Source of the DNA: Brasilonema sp. UFV-L1
Lineage (GTDB): Bacteria > Cyanobacteriota > Cyanobacteriia > Cyanobacteriales > Nostocaceae
Assembly (NCBI RefSeq): GCF_012912105.1
Contig: NZ_QMEA01000055.1
Coordinates: 1-40,019 of the forward strand
Reading direction: 5' to 3'
DNA: 40,019 nt
Shown: positions 26,602 to 35,787 of the stretch, piece after piece
Layout: the number at the start of each line of letters is the position of its first letter
Numbering within the stretch: the first letter of the stretch is position 1
Notes under the pieces: model-generated
The model's input: only the letters and a program-made list of their open reading frames with translations
The model's database searches: none
What the model was told of the DNA's origin: nothing
Position numbers and translations under genes: made by a program

Positions 26602-27810
26602 GTGTTCTGGAAAACTTCACCTTTACCTGACTCCCAATCTGTCAGCCATCAAGATAAGAACTCTCTATTGCGAGAGAAAAGAATCTCAAGTTTGAGCGAG
26701 ATTCCAAAAATTATTCAGCAGCTAGTCACTGCAATTCTAGCTGGCTTTTTATTCCACTGGTTACATATTCCAGTAGGTTGGCTACTTGGTCCAATGCTAG
26801 TGGGAATTGCCTATGCAGTTATCAAGGGTGATCTTCAACCCTTTCCTTCGACGTTTAAAACAGTAGGGCAAGTCATCATCGGTATTGTTACTGCGACTCG
26901 CCTTTCCCCGGAGACACTCAGTGTGGCAACAAGCTACGCCATCCCTATGCTACTGTGTGTTTTGATAACGGCTAGCCTAAGTATGCTCAGCGGCTACCTG
27001 TTAAGTCGTTGGGCTGGCATTGATGCCACCACATGTTTTTTAGGTTTTATACCTGGTGGTGCTTCTAGTATCGTTGCCATGAGTGAAGAAATAGGGGCAG
27101 ATACACTCAGTATTGCCGTCATCCAGTATATCCGGGTATTGCTAGTCGTCTTAATCCTGCCAACCGTAGCCACTTTACTTTTTCCTACCAACCCAGACAC
27201 ACAAGTTACAGCGACTGTTGTGATCACAAATAACCTACCAACACTGCCAATGTTGTTGAACTTATTGATACTGGTTGTGTGTGGCGGTTTGGGTATTTGG
27301 GGAGGAAGGCAATTCCGTCTCCCCTCATCCGGGTTTTTAGGTCCGTTTCTCGTTGGCTTAGTTGTATTTTGGATGCTACCGTTCCAAATACAAATGCCTC
27401 AGCCCCTTTTTTATGCAGGACAACTGCTGATTGGACTGTCTATTGGTGTACAGTTTGACTGGCAAACTGTCCATAAACTCTTGCGAGCTGTATTCATTGA
27501 GGTGGGTTTGGTTATTGTGTTGATTCTCCTTTGTTTGGGAGTTGGATATGGGTTTCATGTGGTGACACACGTTGATACAGTAACGGCAGTCTTGGGATTC
27601 ACTCCTGGAGGAATTGAGGCAATGATTGCTACAGTTATGCAGCTAGGCGGTGACACCGGGTTAGTGCTGGCAATGCAATTAACCCGGATGTTGAGTATTT
27701 TGTTGATTGCCCCGTGGTTAGTAGCTTTTTTGGTCAAACGTGCCAAATCTGCTCATTCTCAACTGGAGGAAGAAGAGGAATTGGTGGAATTGAACCGTGT
27801 TGAACCTTGA
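26602..27810 (+). CDS. AbrB family membrane protein (putative transporter/monooxygenase-type)
   Basis: This 402-residue polytopic protein has about ten membrane segments and two internal repeats: [20 protein letters not shown] and [16 protein letters not shown], with [21 protein letters not shown] and [21 protein letters not shown] as paired signature loops. This matches the AbrB/YgbB-type family (Pfam AbrB), once annotated as ammonia monooxygenase and more likely a transporter. It is unrelated to the AbrB DNA-binding regulator. The start is a GTG at 26602. Its last 77 bp overlap the end of nifV on the other strand. Confidence 0.88.
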   Translation: MFWKTSPLPDSQSVSHQDKNSLLREKRISSLSEIPKIIQQLVTAILAGFLFHWLHIPVGWLLGPMLVGIAYAVIKGDLQPFPSTFKTVGQVIIGIVTATRLSPETLSVATSYAIPMLLCVLITASLSMLSGYLLSRWAGIDATTCFLGFIPGGASSIVAMSEEIGADTLSIAVIQYIRVLLVVLILPTVATLLFPTNPDTQVTATVVITNNLPTLPMLLNLLILVVCGGLGIWGGRQFRLPSSGFLGPFLVGLVVFWMLPFQIQMPQPLFYAGQLLIGLSIGVQFDWQTVHKLLRAVFIEVGLVIVLILLCLGVGYGFHVVTHVDTVTAVLGFTPGGIEAMIATVMQLGGDTGLVLAMQLTRMLSILLIAPWLVAFLVKRAKSAHSQLEEEEELVELNRVEP

Positions 27811-28939
27811 AAGCAGAGTAGAGGATTTCATCAACTTTATCCAGAGTAAGATGTTGTTGATCAGCTAAAGCTTTAATCCTTTGGGTAATTGTCTGAATTT
27901 GGAATTTATCGAAGTTTAGCCCTAATTGACTCGCTCGATGAGCAATTGCATGCTTCCCTGTCAGCTTGTGATTTATCAAAAACGAGCGTGTCAAACCAAA
28001 ATCACTGGGATTAATCACTTCATAAGTGTTGGGATTATTGAGGATTGCTTGAGTATGAATGCCAGCTTTGTGGCTGAAAGCCGCTGAACCAAGAATGTAA
28101 TGGTTGAAGGGAATAGTGATGCCAACTTTATCAGCGACGAGGTGATGTAATTCTTGGAGGTGATGCAGACAGTATTTACGCTTCAACTGCTCTGGCTCGA
28201 CAGTGTAAAGGCGAGCAATCAAGCCAGCAAGAGGCGTAATCCCATTACGCTCACCAATTCCTAAGATAGTCGTATCGATATGAGTTGCACCAGCTTCGAG
28301 GGCGGCGTAGCTATTGGCGATCGCACAACCAGTGTCATTATGACCATGAAACTCAATATCTTTATCAGTATATTGACGTAGCGTCTGCACGAGATGAAAA
28401 ACTTGATTTGGCGTCGCTACGCCTACAGTATCAGCTATACCGAAACGGTTCACGATTCCGAGTTTATCGATAGCAAGATAAACCTGTAACAAATCTGGAA
28501 GTGAACTACGGAAGGAATCTTCGGTGGAAAAGCGCAACTCAGTTTCAGGGCTTTGTTCGTGGATAAAAGTAATGACTTCACTTGCCAGTTCAAGGATTTC
28601 ATTGATGCTCTTGCCATGACCAAACTGGCGTAAAACACTAGAGGTACCAATGAACATATTAATGCCATTAACCCCTGTATCTAAAGCAACTTTGGCATCG
28701 TTCAGATGGCAGCGAATATGCGTCAGTATTTTGGAGTGCAAGCCTAATCGAGTCAAACGCTGACAATCTCGACGGGATTGAGGAGAAGCACAAGGAGATG
28801 TCACTTCAATGTAGTCAACGCCGAAATTGTCGAGTGCTTTGGCAATCTCAACCCTATCATTTGATGAAAAGTTGGCAAGACAAAATTGTTCTCCTTCGCG
28901 CAGAGTACTTTCAACAATTGCAAACTGGCTTAGTGACAT
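27734..28939 (-). CDS. nifV: Homocitrate synthase NifV
   Basis: This enzyme condenses acetyl-CoA and 2-oxoglutarate to homocitrate, the organic ligand of the nitrogenase FeMo cofactor. The 401 residues show [11 protein letters not shown] (start of the TIM barrel, catalytic Arg and Glu), [26 protein letters not shown] (metal-binding HxH), [13 protein letters not shown] and [12 protein letters not shown] homocitrate rather than isopropylmalate synthase is supported by length (no LeuA regulatory domain) and these motifs; a lysine-pathway role is unlikely in cyanobacteria. An AAGGA site precedes the ATG at 28939. No other nif gene lies in the window. The C-terminal 25 codons overlap the convergent membrane-protein gene. 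Confidence 0.92.
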   Translation of the reverse strand: MSLSQFAIVESTLREGEQFCLANFSSNDRVEIAKALDNFGVDYIEVTSPCASPQSRRDCQRLTRLGLHSKILTHIRCHLNDAKVALDTGVNGINMFIGTSSVLRQFGHGKSINEILELASEVITFIHEQSPETELRFSTEDSFRSSLPDLLQVYLAIDKLGIVNRFGIADTVGVATPNQVFHLVQTLRQYTDKDIEFHGHNDTGCAIANSYAALEAGATHIDTTILGIGERNGITPLAGLIARLYTVEPEQLKRKYCLHHLQELHHLVADKVGITIPFNHYILGSAAFSHKAGIHTQAILNNPNTYEVINPSDFGLTRSFLINHKLTGKHAIAHRASQLGLNFDKFQIQTITQRIKALADQQHLTLDKVDEILYSAFKVQHGSIPPIPLLPPVENEQIWHV

Positions 28940-29431
28940 TGATTTAGTCCTTTTCTTAGCAATTATTTATAGATAAGCTGAGTCTTAAGGGCAGTTTTTA
29001 TCCCCTGCAAATTCAAGCTTCAATTCATATTAAACCGTCTGTTTATGCCCTACTGCAATTTTCAAAGTTATTTCTACAGAAAAGAAGGACTATAACTCAT
29101 TGCTACTATTTTTCTTGAAAAAGACATACGAGATGAAAATTTTAAAAAGTTAACTATTGTCATAAAAAAGTTAACAAAAGTATTTTTGATTATTAAAATA
29201 AGGTTCAAAAAATCAAAAATAAGAAAACTATAAAAATCGAAAACAGAATATTCTTGACATTGTGCATAGTTCATGAGATTTTGGCTTTGCCTCACCTGAG
29301 CGCAAACCTCCGCAGGACTTACGGCGATACGCACATGCTAAAGCCTCCGGCTGATCGCCTGCATCAAAAACAACTCATCCCAAAGTCATTTGTTATACAA
29401 TTTTTTTATGACAAGCAGTATAAGAAATGGC
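28940..29431. other. AT-rich divergent intergenic region
   Basis: This 492-bp region lies between nifV and the iminopeptidase gene. It is strongly AT-rich around 29140-29240 and holds the 23-bp dispersed repeat at 29337-29359, next to AGGACTTACG-type repeat remnants. No gene seen. Confidence 0.5.
29337..29359. repeat. 23-bp dispersed repeat (copy 2)
   Basis: TGCTAAAGCCTCCGGCTGAT plus CGC is the exact reverse complement of 10420-10442. The flank has CGCAGGACTTACG, also a common cyanobacterial repeat fragment. Confidence 0.75.
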
Positions 29432-30385
29432 ATGCAAAAACTTTACCCACCAATAGAACCTTACAAACAAGGCAAGTTAAAGGTTTGTGACCTCCACACC
29501 ATTCATTTTGAAGAATCAGGCAATCCACAGGGTAAGCCAATAGTTTTGCTACACGGAGGACCTGGTGGTGGATGTCCGCCCTTTTATCGACAATATTTCC
29601 ATCCAGAAAAATGGCGTCTTATAATGTTTGACCAACGTGGTTGCGGTCAAAGTACACCTCATGCAGAATTACGGGAGAATACGACTTGGGATTTAGTTAG
29701 TGATATTGAAAAGCTGCGAGAGCATTTAAATATAGAGAAGTGGGTTGTATTCGGTGGTAGTTGGGGAAGTACTTTATCATTAGCCTACAGTCAAACTCAT
29801 CCCTCTCGATGCACAGGACTTATCCTACGCGGTATATTTATGTTAAGGCGCAAAGAACTGCGATGGTTCTATCAAGAAGGGGCTAGTTATATTTTTCCTG
29901 ATGCTTGGGAAGAATATCTCAAACCAATTGAGCTTGCTGAACGAGATGATATGATCACAGCTTATTACAAACGCTTGACTAGTCCAAATTCACAAACTCG
30001 GTTGGAAGCAGCGCGTGCTTGGTCAATTTGGGAAGCGAGTACAAGTCGATTGTTTCAAGACACAACACTGATGCAAAAATTTAGTATCAATGAATTTGCC
30101 GAAGCATTTGCGCGAATTGAGTGTCATTATTTTATTAATCAAGGATTTTTTAAAACAGAAAATCAATTACTTTCAAATGTTGACCGCATCCGCCATATTC
30201 CTGCTGTCATTATTCAGGGACGTTATGATGTTGTTTGTCCAATGATATCAGCTTGGGAATTACATCGTGCTTGGCCAGAAGCAAAATTTGTTGTCGTCCC
30301 TGATGCCGGACATTCAATGAGTGAACCAGGAATTCTCAGTGCTTTAATTGAGGCAACAGATAAATTTGCAAATTTCAGTGAGTAG
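29432..30385 (+). CDS. pip: Prolyl iminopeptidase (S33 family)
   Basis: This alpha/beta hydrolase of 317 residues removes N-terminal proline from peptides in the cytoplasm. It shows LLHGGPGGGCPP (oxyanion loop), MFDQRGCGQSTPH, the nucleophile elbow FGGSWGSTLSLAY, the acid in GRYDVVCP and the base in PDAGHSMSEPG. The open frame starts at 29390, but MQKLYPPIEPY at 29432 matches the family start; an ATG at 29408 is also possible. It is monocistronic. Confidence 0.93.
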   Translation: MQKLYPPIEPYKQGKLKVCDLHTIHFEESGNPQGKPIVLLHGGPGGGCPPFYRQYFHPEKWRLIMFDQRGCGQSTPHAELRENTTWDLVSDIEKLREHLNIEKWVVFGGSWGSTLSLAYSQTHPSRCTGLILRGIFMLRRKELRWFYQEGASYIFPDAWEEYLKPIELAERDDMITAYYKRLTSPNSQTRLEAARAWSIWEASTSRLFQDTTLMQKFSINEFAEAFARIECHYFINQGFFKTENQLLSNVDRIRHIPAVIIQGRYDVVCPMISAWELHRAWPEAKFVVVPDAGHSMSEPGILSALIEATDKFANFSE

Positions 30386-30480
30386 GGAACACATTTGCTT
30401 GTTTATGTGTCATGATTTGATATTCTATGAGTATTAGACTTTTTATACTAAATGTCTTGTTACGGGGTGCCCGGTGTAAA

Positions 30481-30489
30481 TGCTAAAAT
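30481..30489 (+). promoter_or_regulatory. Extended -10 upstream of phosphohexomutase gene
   Basis: TGCTAAAAT, identical to the nonamer before thiC and inside the context AAATGCTAAAATC that the two share. A short leader of about 20 nt would follow. Confidence 0.4.
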
Positions 30490-30516
30490 CCACTGTTAGG
30501 AAGTAGGGATACCTCA

Positions 30517-31953
30517 ATGTCAGTAGCAGCTAACGTAGTCAAATTTGGTACAGACGGCTGGCGGGGCGTCATCGGTGATGAGTTCACCTTTGAGCGTGTA
30601 GCCTTAGTTGCACCACTTGCAGCAAAAGTGTTACTTAATACATACGGAAAAACAACAGGTAACCGTACAATTATTGTAGGACATGATCGACGGTTTATGG
30701 CAGAAGATTTTGCCTACAAAGTCGCCGATGTTGTCTGTGCTGCTGGATTTGATGTACTACTAACGGATACTTATGCCCCAACCCCAGCTTTTAGTTGGGC
30801 GGCAAAGCAACAAAATGCCTTGGGCGCACTTGTCATTACCGCCAGTCACAATCCAGGTAAATATTTGGGATTGAAAGTCAAAAGCGCTTTTGGTGGTTCT
30901 GTACCGCCAGAAGTTACCAAGCAGATAGAAGCACTTTTATTAGAAGCATTACCACCCGCATCAATGCCAGCCAAGATAGAGAAGTTCAACCCTTGGCACA
31001 GCTATTGTGAAGCACTAAAAGGTAAAGTTAATATTGGAAAAATCCGCGATGCTATAGCTGCAGGTAAACTCACAGTATTCGCTGATGTGATGCATGGCGC
31101 TGCTGCTGGCGGATTGGCAATGTTACTAGGCAATGAGATCAAAGAAATTAACAGCAATCGTGATCCTCTTTTTGGTGGTGGCGCACCAGAACCATTACCC
31201 AAATATCTTTCGCGTTTGTTTGAGGTGATGCGAAATCATCGAGAAACAAATCAAGCAGGTTTAACAGTAGGGTTGGTGTTTGATGGAGATAGCGATCGCA
31301 TTGCTGCTGTTGATGGAGAAGGCAATTTTCTCAGTTCACAAATCTTAATCCCAATATTAATTGACCACTTAACGCTACGGCGTAATTTTAAGGGCGAAAT
31401 AGTCAAAACCGTGAGTGGTTCTGACTTGATTCCCCGCGTCGCAGCACTGCATAACTTGTCAGTATTTGAAACAGCCGTTGGTTATAAATACATTGCTGAC
31501 AGAATGTTAGAAACACAAGTGTTATTGGGTGGCGAAGAGTCGGGAGGAATTGGCTACGGAAGCCACATACCTGAACGCGATGCACTTCTGTCAGCATTGT
31601 ACGTACTAGAAGCGATTGTGGAATCTGGGCTGGATTTAGGTGACTACTATCGCCACTTGCAAGAACAAACAGACTTCAGTTCTGCATACGATCGCATCGA
31701 TTTACCCCTCGCTAGCATGGAAGTGCGATCGCGTCTTTTGCAACAACTGCAAACCCAACCTTTAACAGAAATAGCAGCAAAACCAGTCATTGATTGTCAA
31801 ACCATTGATGGCTACAAGTTCCGCTTAGCGGATAACAGTTGGTTAATGATTCGTTTTAGCGGTACCGAACCCGTTTTACGCCTGTACTGCGAAGCCCCCA
31901 CACTTGAACAAGTACATCAAACTCTCGCTTGGGCAAAAAACTGGGCAGAGTAA
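30517..31953 (+). CDS. Phosphoglucomutase/phosphomannomutase family enzyme
   Basis: This 478-residue alpha-D-phosphohexomutase interconverts sugar 1- and 6-phosphates. All four signature loops are intact: FGTDGWRG near the start, the phosphoserine loop ITASHNPGKYLGLKVK, the Mg loop FDGDSDRIA, the sugar loop GGEESGGIG, and the phosphate loop RFSGTEPVLRLY. It is shorter than GlmM-like or Pgm enzymes of 550 residues, so the exact substrate (glucose, mannose or both) is uncertain. It is separated from rdgB by tandem heptamer repeats. Confidence 0.93.
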   Translation: MSVAANVVKFGTDGWRGVIGDEFTFERVALVAPLAAKVLLNTYGKTTGNRTIIVGHDRRFMAEDFAYKVADVVCAAGFDVLLTDTYAPTPAFSWAAKQQNALGALVITASHNPGKYLGLKVKSAFGGSVPPEVTKQIEALLLEALPPASMPAKIEKFNPWHSYCEALKGKVNIGKIRDAIAAGKLTVFADVMHGAAAGGLAMLLGNEIKEINSNRDPLFGGGAPEPLPKYLSRLFEVMRNHRETNQAGLTVGLVFDGDSDRIAAVDGEGNFLSSQILIPILIDHLTLRRNFKGEIVKTVSGSDLIPRVAALHNLSVFETAVGYKYIADRMLETQVLLGGEESGGIGYGSHIPERDALLSALYVLEAIVESGLDLGDYYRHLQEQTDFSSAYDRIDLPLASMEVRSRLLQQLQTQPLTEIAAKPVIDCQTIDGYKFRLADNSWLMIRFSGTEPVLRLYCEAPTLEQVHQTLAWAKNWAE

Positions 31954-31955
31954 TA

Positions 31956-32025
31956 TCAGTTATTCAGTTATCAGTTGTCAGTGATCACTATTAACTGTTA
32001 ACTGTTAACTGTTAACTGCTAACTG
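31956..32025. repeat. Tandem heptamer repeats (TTAACTG and related)
   Basis: Four exact TTAACTG units at 31991-32018 and a CTAACTG at 32019-32025 follow imperfect CAGTTAT units from 31956. They end four bases before the rdgB start. Confidence 0.85.
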
Positions 32026-32029
32026 ACTT

Positions 32030-32614
32030 ATGACATTACTCGTAGTAGCGACAGGAAATCCAGGTAAGTTGCGTGAGATGCAAGCTTACCTAAGTGATTG
32101 TGGTTGGGAATTAACTCTCAAACCAGAAGACTTGGAAATTGAGGAAACAGGAGATACTTTTGCCGCCAACGCCTGCTTAAAAGCATCTCAAGTTGCACAA
32201 GCAACAGGAAACTGGGCGATCGCCGATGATTCTGGTTTGCAAGTCGATGCGCTTAATGGCGCACCAGGAGTGTATTCTGCACGTTATGCCAAAACTGATG
32301 GCGATCGCATTGCCAGAGTGTTGAAAGAACTAGGCGATACACCAAATCGACAAGCGCAATTTGTTTGTGTTGTGGCGATCGCTCGTCCAGATGGTACAAT
32401 TGCTTTACAATCCGAGGGTGTTTGTCGTGGTCAAATTCTCCACGCGCCTCGTGGAAGTGGTGGTTTCGGCTATGATCCAATTTTTTGCCCTCAAGACAAG
32501 CAATTGACATTTGCTGAAATGACACCAGAGTTGAAGCGTTCAGTCAGTCATCGAGGCAAAGCTTTTGCAGCCTTACTTCAAAAATTGCCTCATTTAAACA
32601 ACACTCATTGTTAG
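32030..32614 (+). CDS. rdgB: XTP/dITP pyrophosphatase (RdgB/HAM1)
   Basis: This housecleaning enzyme hydrolyses ITP, dITP and XTP to the monophosphates. Its 194 residues carry VVATGNPGKLREM, EETGDTFAANACLKA, ADDSGLQVDALNGAPGVYSARYA, GSGGFGYDPIF and FAEMTPELKRSVSHRGKA. The length is normal. The ATG is only four bases after a run of heptamer repeats, so no usual ribosome binding site is present. The stop codon (32612-32614) lies within the next heptamer array. Confidence 0.96.
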   Translation: MTLLVVATGNPGKLREMQAYLSDCGWELTLKPEDLEIEETGDTFAANACLKASQVAQATGNWAIADDSGLQVDALNGAPGVYSARYAKTDGDRIARVLKELGDTPNRQAQFVCVVAIARPDGTIALQSEGVCRGQILHAPRGSGGFGYDPIFCPQDKQLTFAEMTPELKRSVSHRGKAFAALLQKLPHLNNTHC

Positions 32615-32683
32615 TTGTTAGTTGTTAGTTGTTAGTTGAATTTTCATTTAACTATAAACGACTAACGACTAACCACTAACTTC
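32611..32683. repeat. Tandem heptamers TTAGTTG and complementary CTAACGA block
   Basis: Four exact TTAGTTG units (32611-32638) are followed by ACTAACGACTAACCACTAAC (32655-32674 region), which is largely complementary. The transcript could fold back as a hairpin after rdgB. Confidence 0.75.
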
Positions 32684-32740
32684 TAACCATGAAACGAGTG
32701 AACGGTGAACAGTTATCTGTGGATTTTGAACAACAAGTAC

Positions 32741-32770
32741 TGATAACTAATAACTGATAACTGATAACTG
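32741..32770. repeat. Tandem heptamers CTGATAA abutting glnB
   Basis: Three to four CTGATAA/CTAATAA units run up to the stop codon of glnB (32771-32773, minus strand). Confidence 0.7.
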
Positions 32771-33562
<792 letters not shown>

Positions 33563-34153
33563 TTAACGACTATGACTTTCAAATAAGGGGCGTACAATCA
33601 AATAGCCAGCACCAAAACCCAGAACAATAATTAACAAGATACCTATTATTATCCACCAGCCTCTAATTTGTGAAGGTTCTGATTCGCTGTAGAGATCGTA
33701 GCTGACTTCTTGCTCTTCTATAAAAACTGGTTCCGGAATCGGACTGGAAATTTCTATTTCTGGAGTAAAAACAAGTGTTTGCGAATCTCCTCTATAAAAG
33801 GTACGTGAACGTGAAACTTGTTCTTTAGAGACTGTAGCAGTCACTGGTCGTTTAGTTTGTGTTCTACAATCAGAAGAAGATTGAGAAGCTTGATGAAAAT
33901 TAACAGTTGCTTGTGAATCAACCAACTTTTGCAAGCGCAAAACAGACTCAACAGCTTTGGCAATTTCTTGGCGAAGCAATTGATTTTCTTGCATGATATG
34001 TTGATTTTGAGCATTGAGAGCATCTAGCTTTGCTTGCACACCTTGCAACTCTCTTGCCAAGTCCCGATATACAGAAAGTGGTACAGAGGGAGAATAGGCT
34101 TGTGTATTTGTTACTGGTGTACTGCCATCAACAGAACTTGTGATTATTCGCAT
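33563..34153 (-). CDS. Coiled-coil protein with C-terminal membrane anchor
   Basis: This 196-residue protein has a predicted coiled coil (about 25-80: SVYRDLARELQGVQAKLDAL..., QENQLLRQEIAKAVESVLRLQKLV), a Ser/Thr-rich linker, an acidic stretch (SYDLYSESEPSQ) and one membrane segment near the end (GWWIIIGILLIIVLGFGAGYLIV), followed by a short tail. This tail-anchored layout with a VYRDLA-type start occurs in cyanobacterial proteins of unknown function. The bulk would face the cytoplasm. It is the only gene of its unit. Confidence 0.8.
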   Translation of the reverse strand: MRIITSSVDGSTPVTNTQAYSPSVPLSVYRDLARELQGVQAKLDALNAQNQHIMQENQLLRQEIAKAVESVLRLQKLVDSQATVNFHQASQSSSDCRTQTKRPVTATVSKEQVSRSRTFYRGDSQTLVFTPEIEISSPIPEPVFIEEQEVSYDLYSESEPSQIRGWWIIIGILLIIVLGFGAGYLIVRPLFESHSR

Positions 34154-34305
34154 TGGTGAATTGATATCAAAATTGAACGTCAGTCAACTTCTGAAGCTAT
34201 GCCCAAGAGTATATAAAAAGATGTTCTTAGGGCGAAAGATTATTAATTTACAATTTAGGAGCACAAAGATACAAGTTAATCAATAGTAAAATATATCTTG
34301 GTGAG

Positions 34306-35151
34306 TTATTGTGTAACTTCTGTCATTTCTGATTGACTCAGTAATGTAAAGAAGTGTCCCACAGGACCTTGCCCTTTGCCAATGTCTAAGGCGTAAGAAA
34401 GTGCAGAAGTGACATACTCCTTTGCCCGGTGTACTGCTGTGATCAAGTCGCTTCCGAGTGCAAGATGGGCGGCGATCGCCGCAGAAAGAGTACAACCAGT
34501 ACCATGAGAGTTTTTCGTCTCTACGTGTTTTATGGTCAAAGTTTCCATTGTGTGTCCATCAAACCAGATATCAACACCACGTAAATTTCCTTGCAAACCT
34601 CCACCCTTGACTAAAACAACCTTTGCCCCTGTGTTCTTGTGAATAATTTGAGCCGCTGCTTTCATATCCTCTAGTGAGTGAATTTGTAACCCGCTCAAAA
34701 TCTGAGCTTCGTAGCGATTTGGTGTTATAATAGCAGCCTTCGGAATAAGTAAATGTCGAAGACTTTTCACAGCCTCATCATCCAGTAATTGAGCCCCTGT
34801 GCGAGAGACCATAACTGGATCGACGACTAAGTTATGAATTTGTAAAGCCTCCACCTGTTGAGCAACAGCGGTTATGATTTCCTTGTTAAGTAACATTCCC
34901 GTTTTCGCTGCTTGCACGCCAATGTCTTCGTAAACCGCACTCATTTGTGCCACGACAGCCTCCGGTGGTATAGCATCAACCCGCATGACACCCAAAGTAT
35001 TTTGTGCTGTCACGCAGGTAATGGCGCTTGTACCATGAACGCAGTGAAAGGCAAAAGTGCGTAAATCTGCTTGAATACCCGCACCGCCACCGCTATCAGA
35101 ACCGGCGATCGTTAAAGCAACGGGGATTTTGGGTGTTGTTTTAGAGTTCAT
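34306..35151 (-). CDS. thiD: Hydroxymethylpyrimidine (phosphomethylpyrimidine) kinase ThiD
   Basis: This ribokinase-fold enzyme phosphorylates HMP and HMP-P to HMP-PP for thiamin synthesis. The 281 residues show ALTIAGSDSGGGAGIQADLRTF, VDPVMVSRTGAQLLDD, ITPNRYEAQIL and the anion hole SHGTGCTLSAAIAAHLALG. It acts after ThiC, whose gene is 16 kb away in this window. No riboswitch was seen upstream of it. Confidence 0.96.
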   Translation of the reverse strand: MNSKTTPKIPVALTIAGSDSGGGAGIQADLRTFAFHCVHGTSAITCVTAQNTLGVMRVDAIPPEAVVAQMSAVYEDIGVQAAKTGMLLNKEIITAVAQQVEALQIHNLVVDPVMVSRTGAQLLDDEAVKSLRHLLIPKAAIITPNRYEAQILSGLQIHSLEDMKAAAQIIHKNTGAKVVLVKGGGLQGNLRGVDIWFDGHTMETLTIKHVETKNSHGTGCTLSAAIAAHLALGSDLITAVHRAKEYVTSALSYALDIGKGQGPVGHFFTLLSQSEMTEVTQ

Positions 35152-35244
35152 AATTTTAGGAGAGTCAGGGAGTCAGGGAGAGAAACTTCCCTGCTTTTCC
35201 ATCTGTGTTTAAGCTGGTTGTTATTCGTTTTTGGCTTTAAACTT

Positions 35245-35667
35245 TTAACTTTGAAGCCTTTGCAATTGACTTTGTAAAAATTTACCCCATTCTGCAGCTA
35301 GGGGAACTTCTGTAAAAGGAACACGTACTGTTTTATCTGGTTCAGAAAACAAAAATTCTAACTCAATAGTACGACCTTTTTCTGGCGCTTTATCTATTTC
35401 TACTTGTTTGTCATCTATTATAAGAGTGATTTTTTGGACATCAAGCAAAGAAAATGTTTCTAACTTGATTGGACCTTTTGGCGTTGGTTTGCCCCAAGTT
35501 ATATTGTTGTCTTTTTGACCTAAAACTGCATAAATATCATACTTAGCTCGTTCAAATTGCTCTGCCCAAGTACGATATGCTTCTATTTTTTGATACTCCT
35601 GGGAGCCTTGCCAAGCCAACCAAAAAAATGCAAACAATAAGGGTAACCATAAAAGACCGCGTTCCAT
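35245..35667 (-). CDS. Conserved hypothetical membrane-anchored protein
   Basis: This 140-residue protein begins MERGLLWLPLLFAFFWLAWQG, a single N-terminal membrane helix, followed by a helical segment (EYQKIEAYRTWAEQFERAKYDIYAVLG) and a beta-rich domain. I set the start at 35667; the open frame reaches 35760, but the extra 31 residues look like read-through of the promoter region. I do not recognise the family, although similar proteins occur in cyanobacteria. It is divergent from the subtilase gene. Confidence 0.75.
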   Translation of the reverse strand: MERGLLWLPLLFAFFWLAWQGSQEYQKIEAYRTWAEQFERAKYDIYAVLGQKDNNITWGKPTPKGPIKLETFSLLDVQKITLIIDDKQVEIDKAPEKGRTIELEFLFSEPDKTVRVPFTEVPLAAEWGKFLQSQLQRLQS

Positions 35668-35787
35668 CTTTGAAAAATTGTCCTGAGTAATGTATAAAAA
35701 TCCTAAGTTTACTACTCTATGCAGCACTAAAGCACTTGTATGAGTTATGGTAGTGAGCAAACTGGCAAAAAGCTGTAACCGTTTTAT

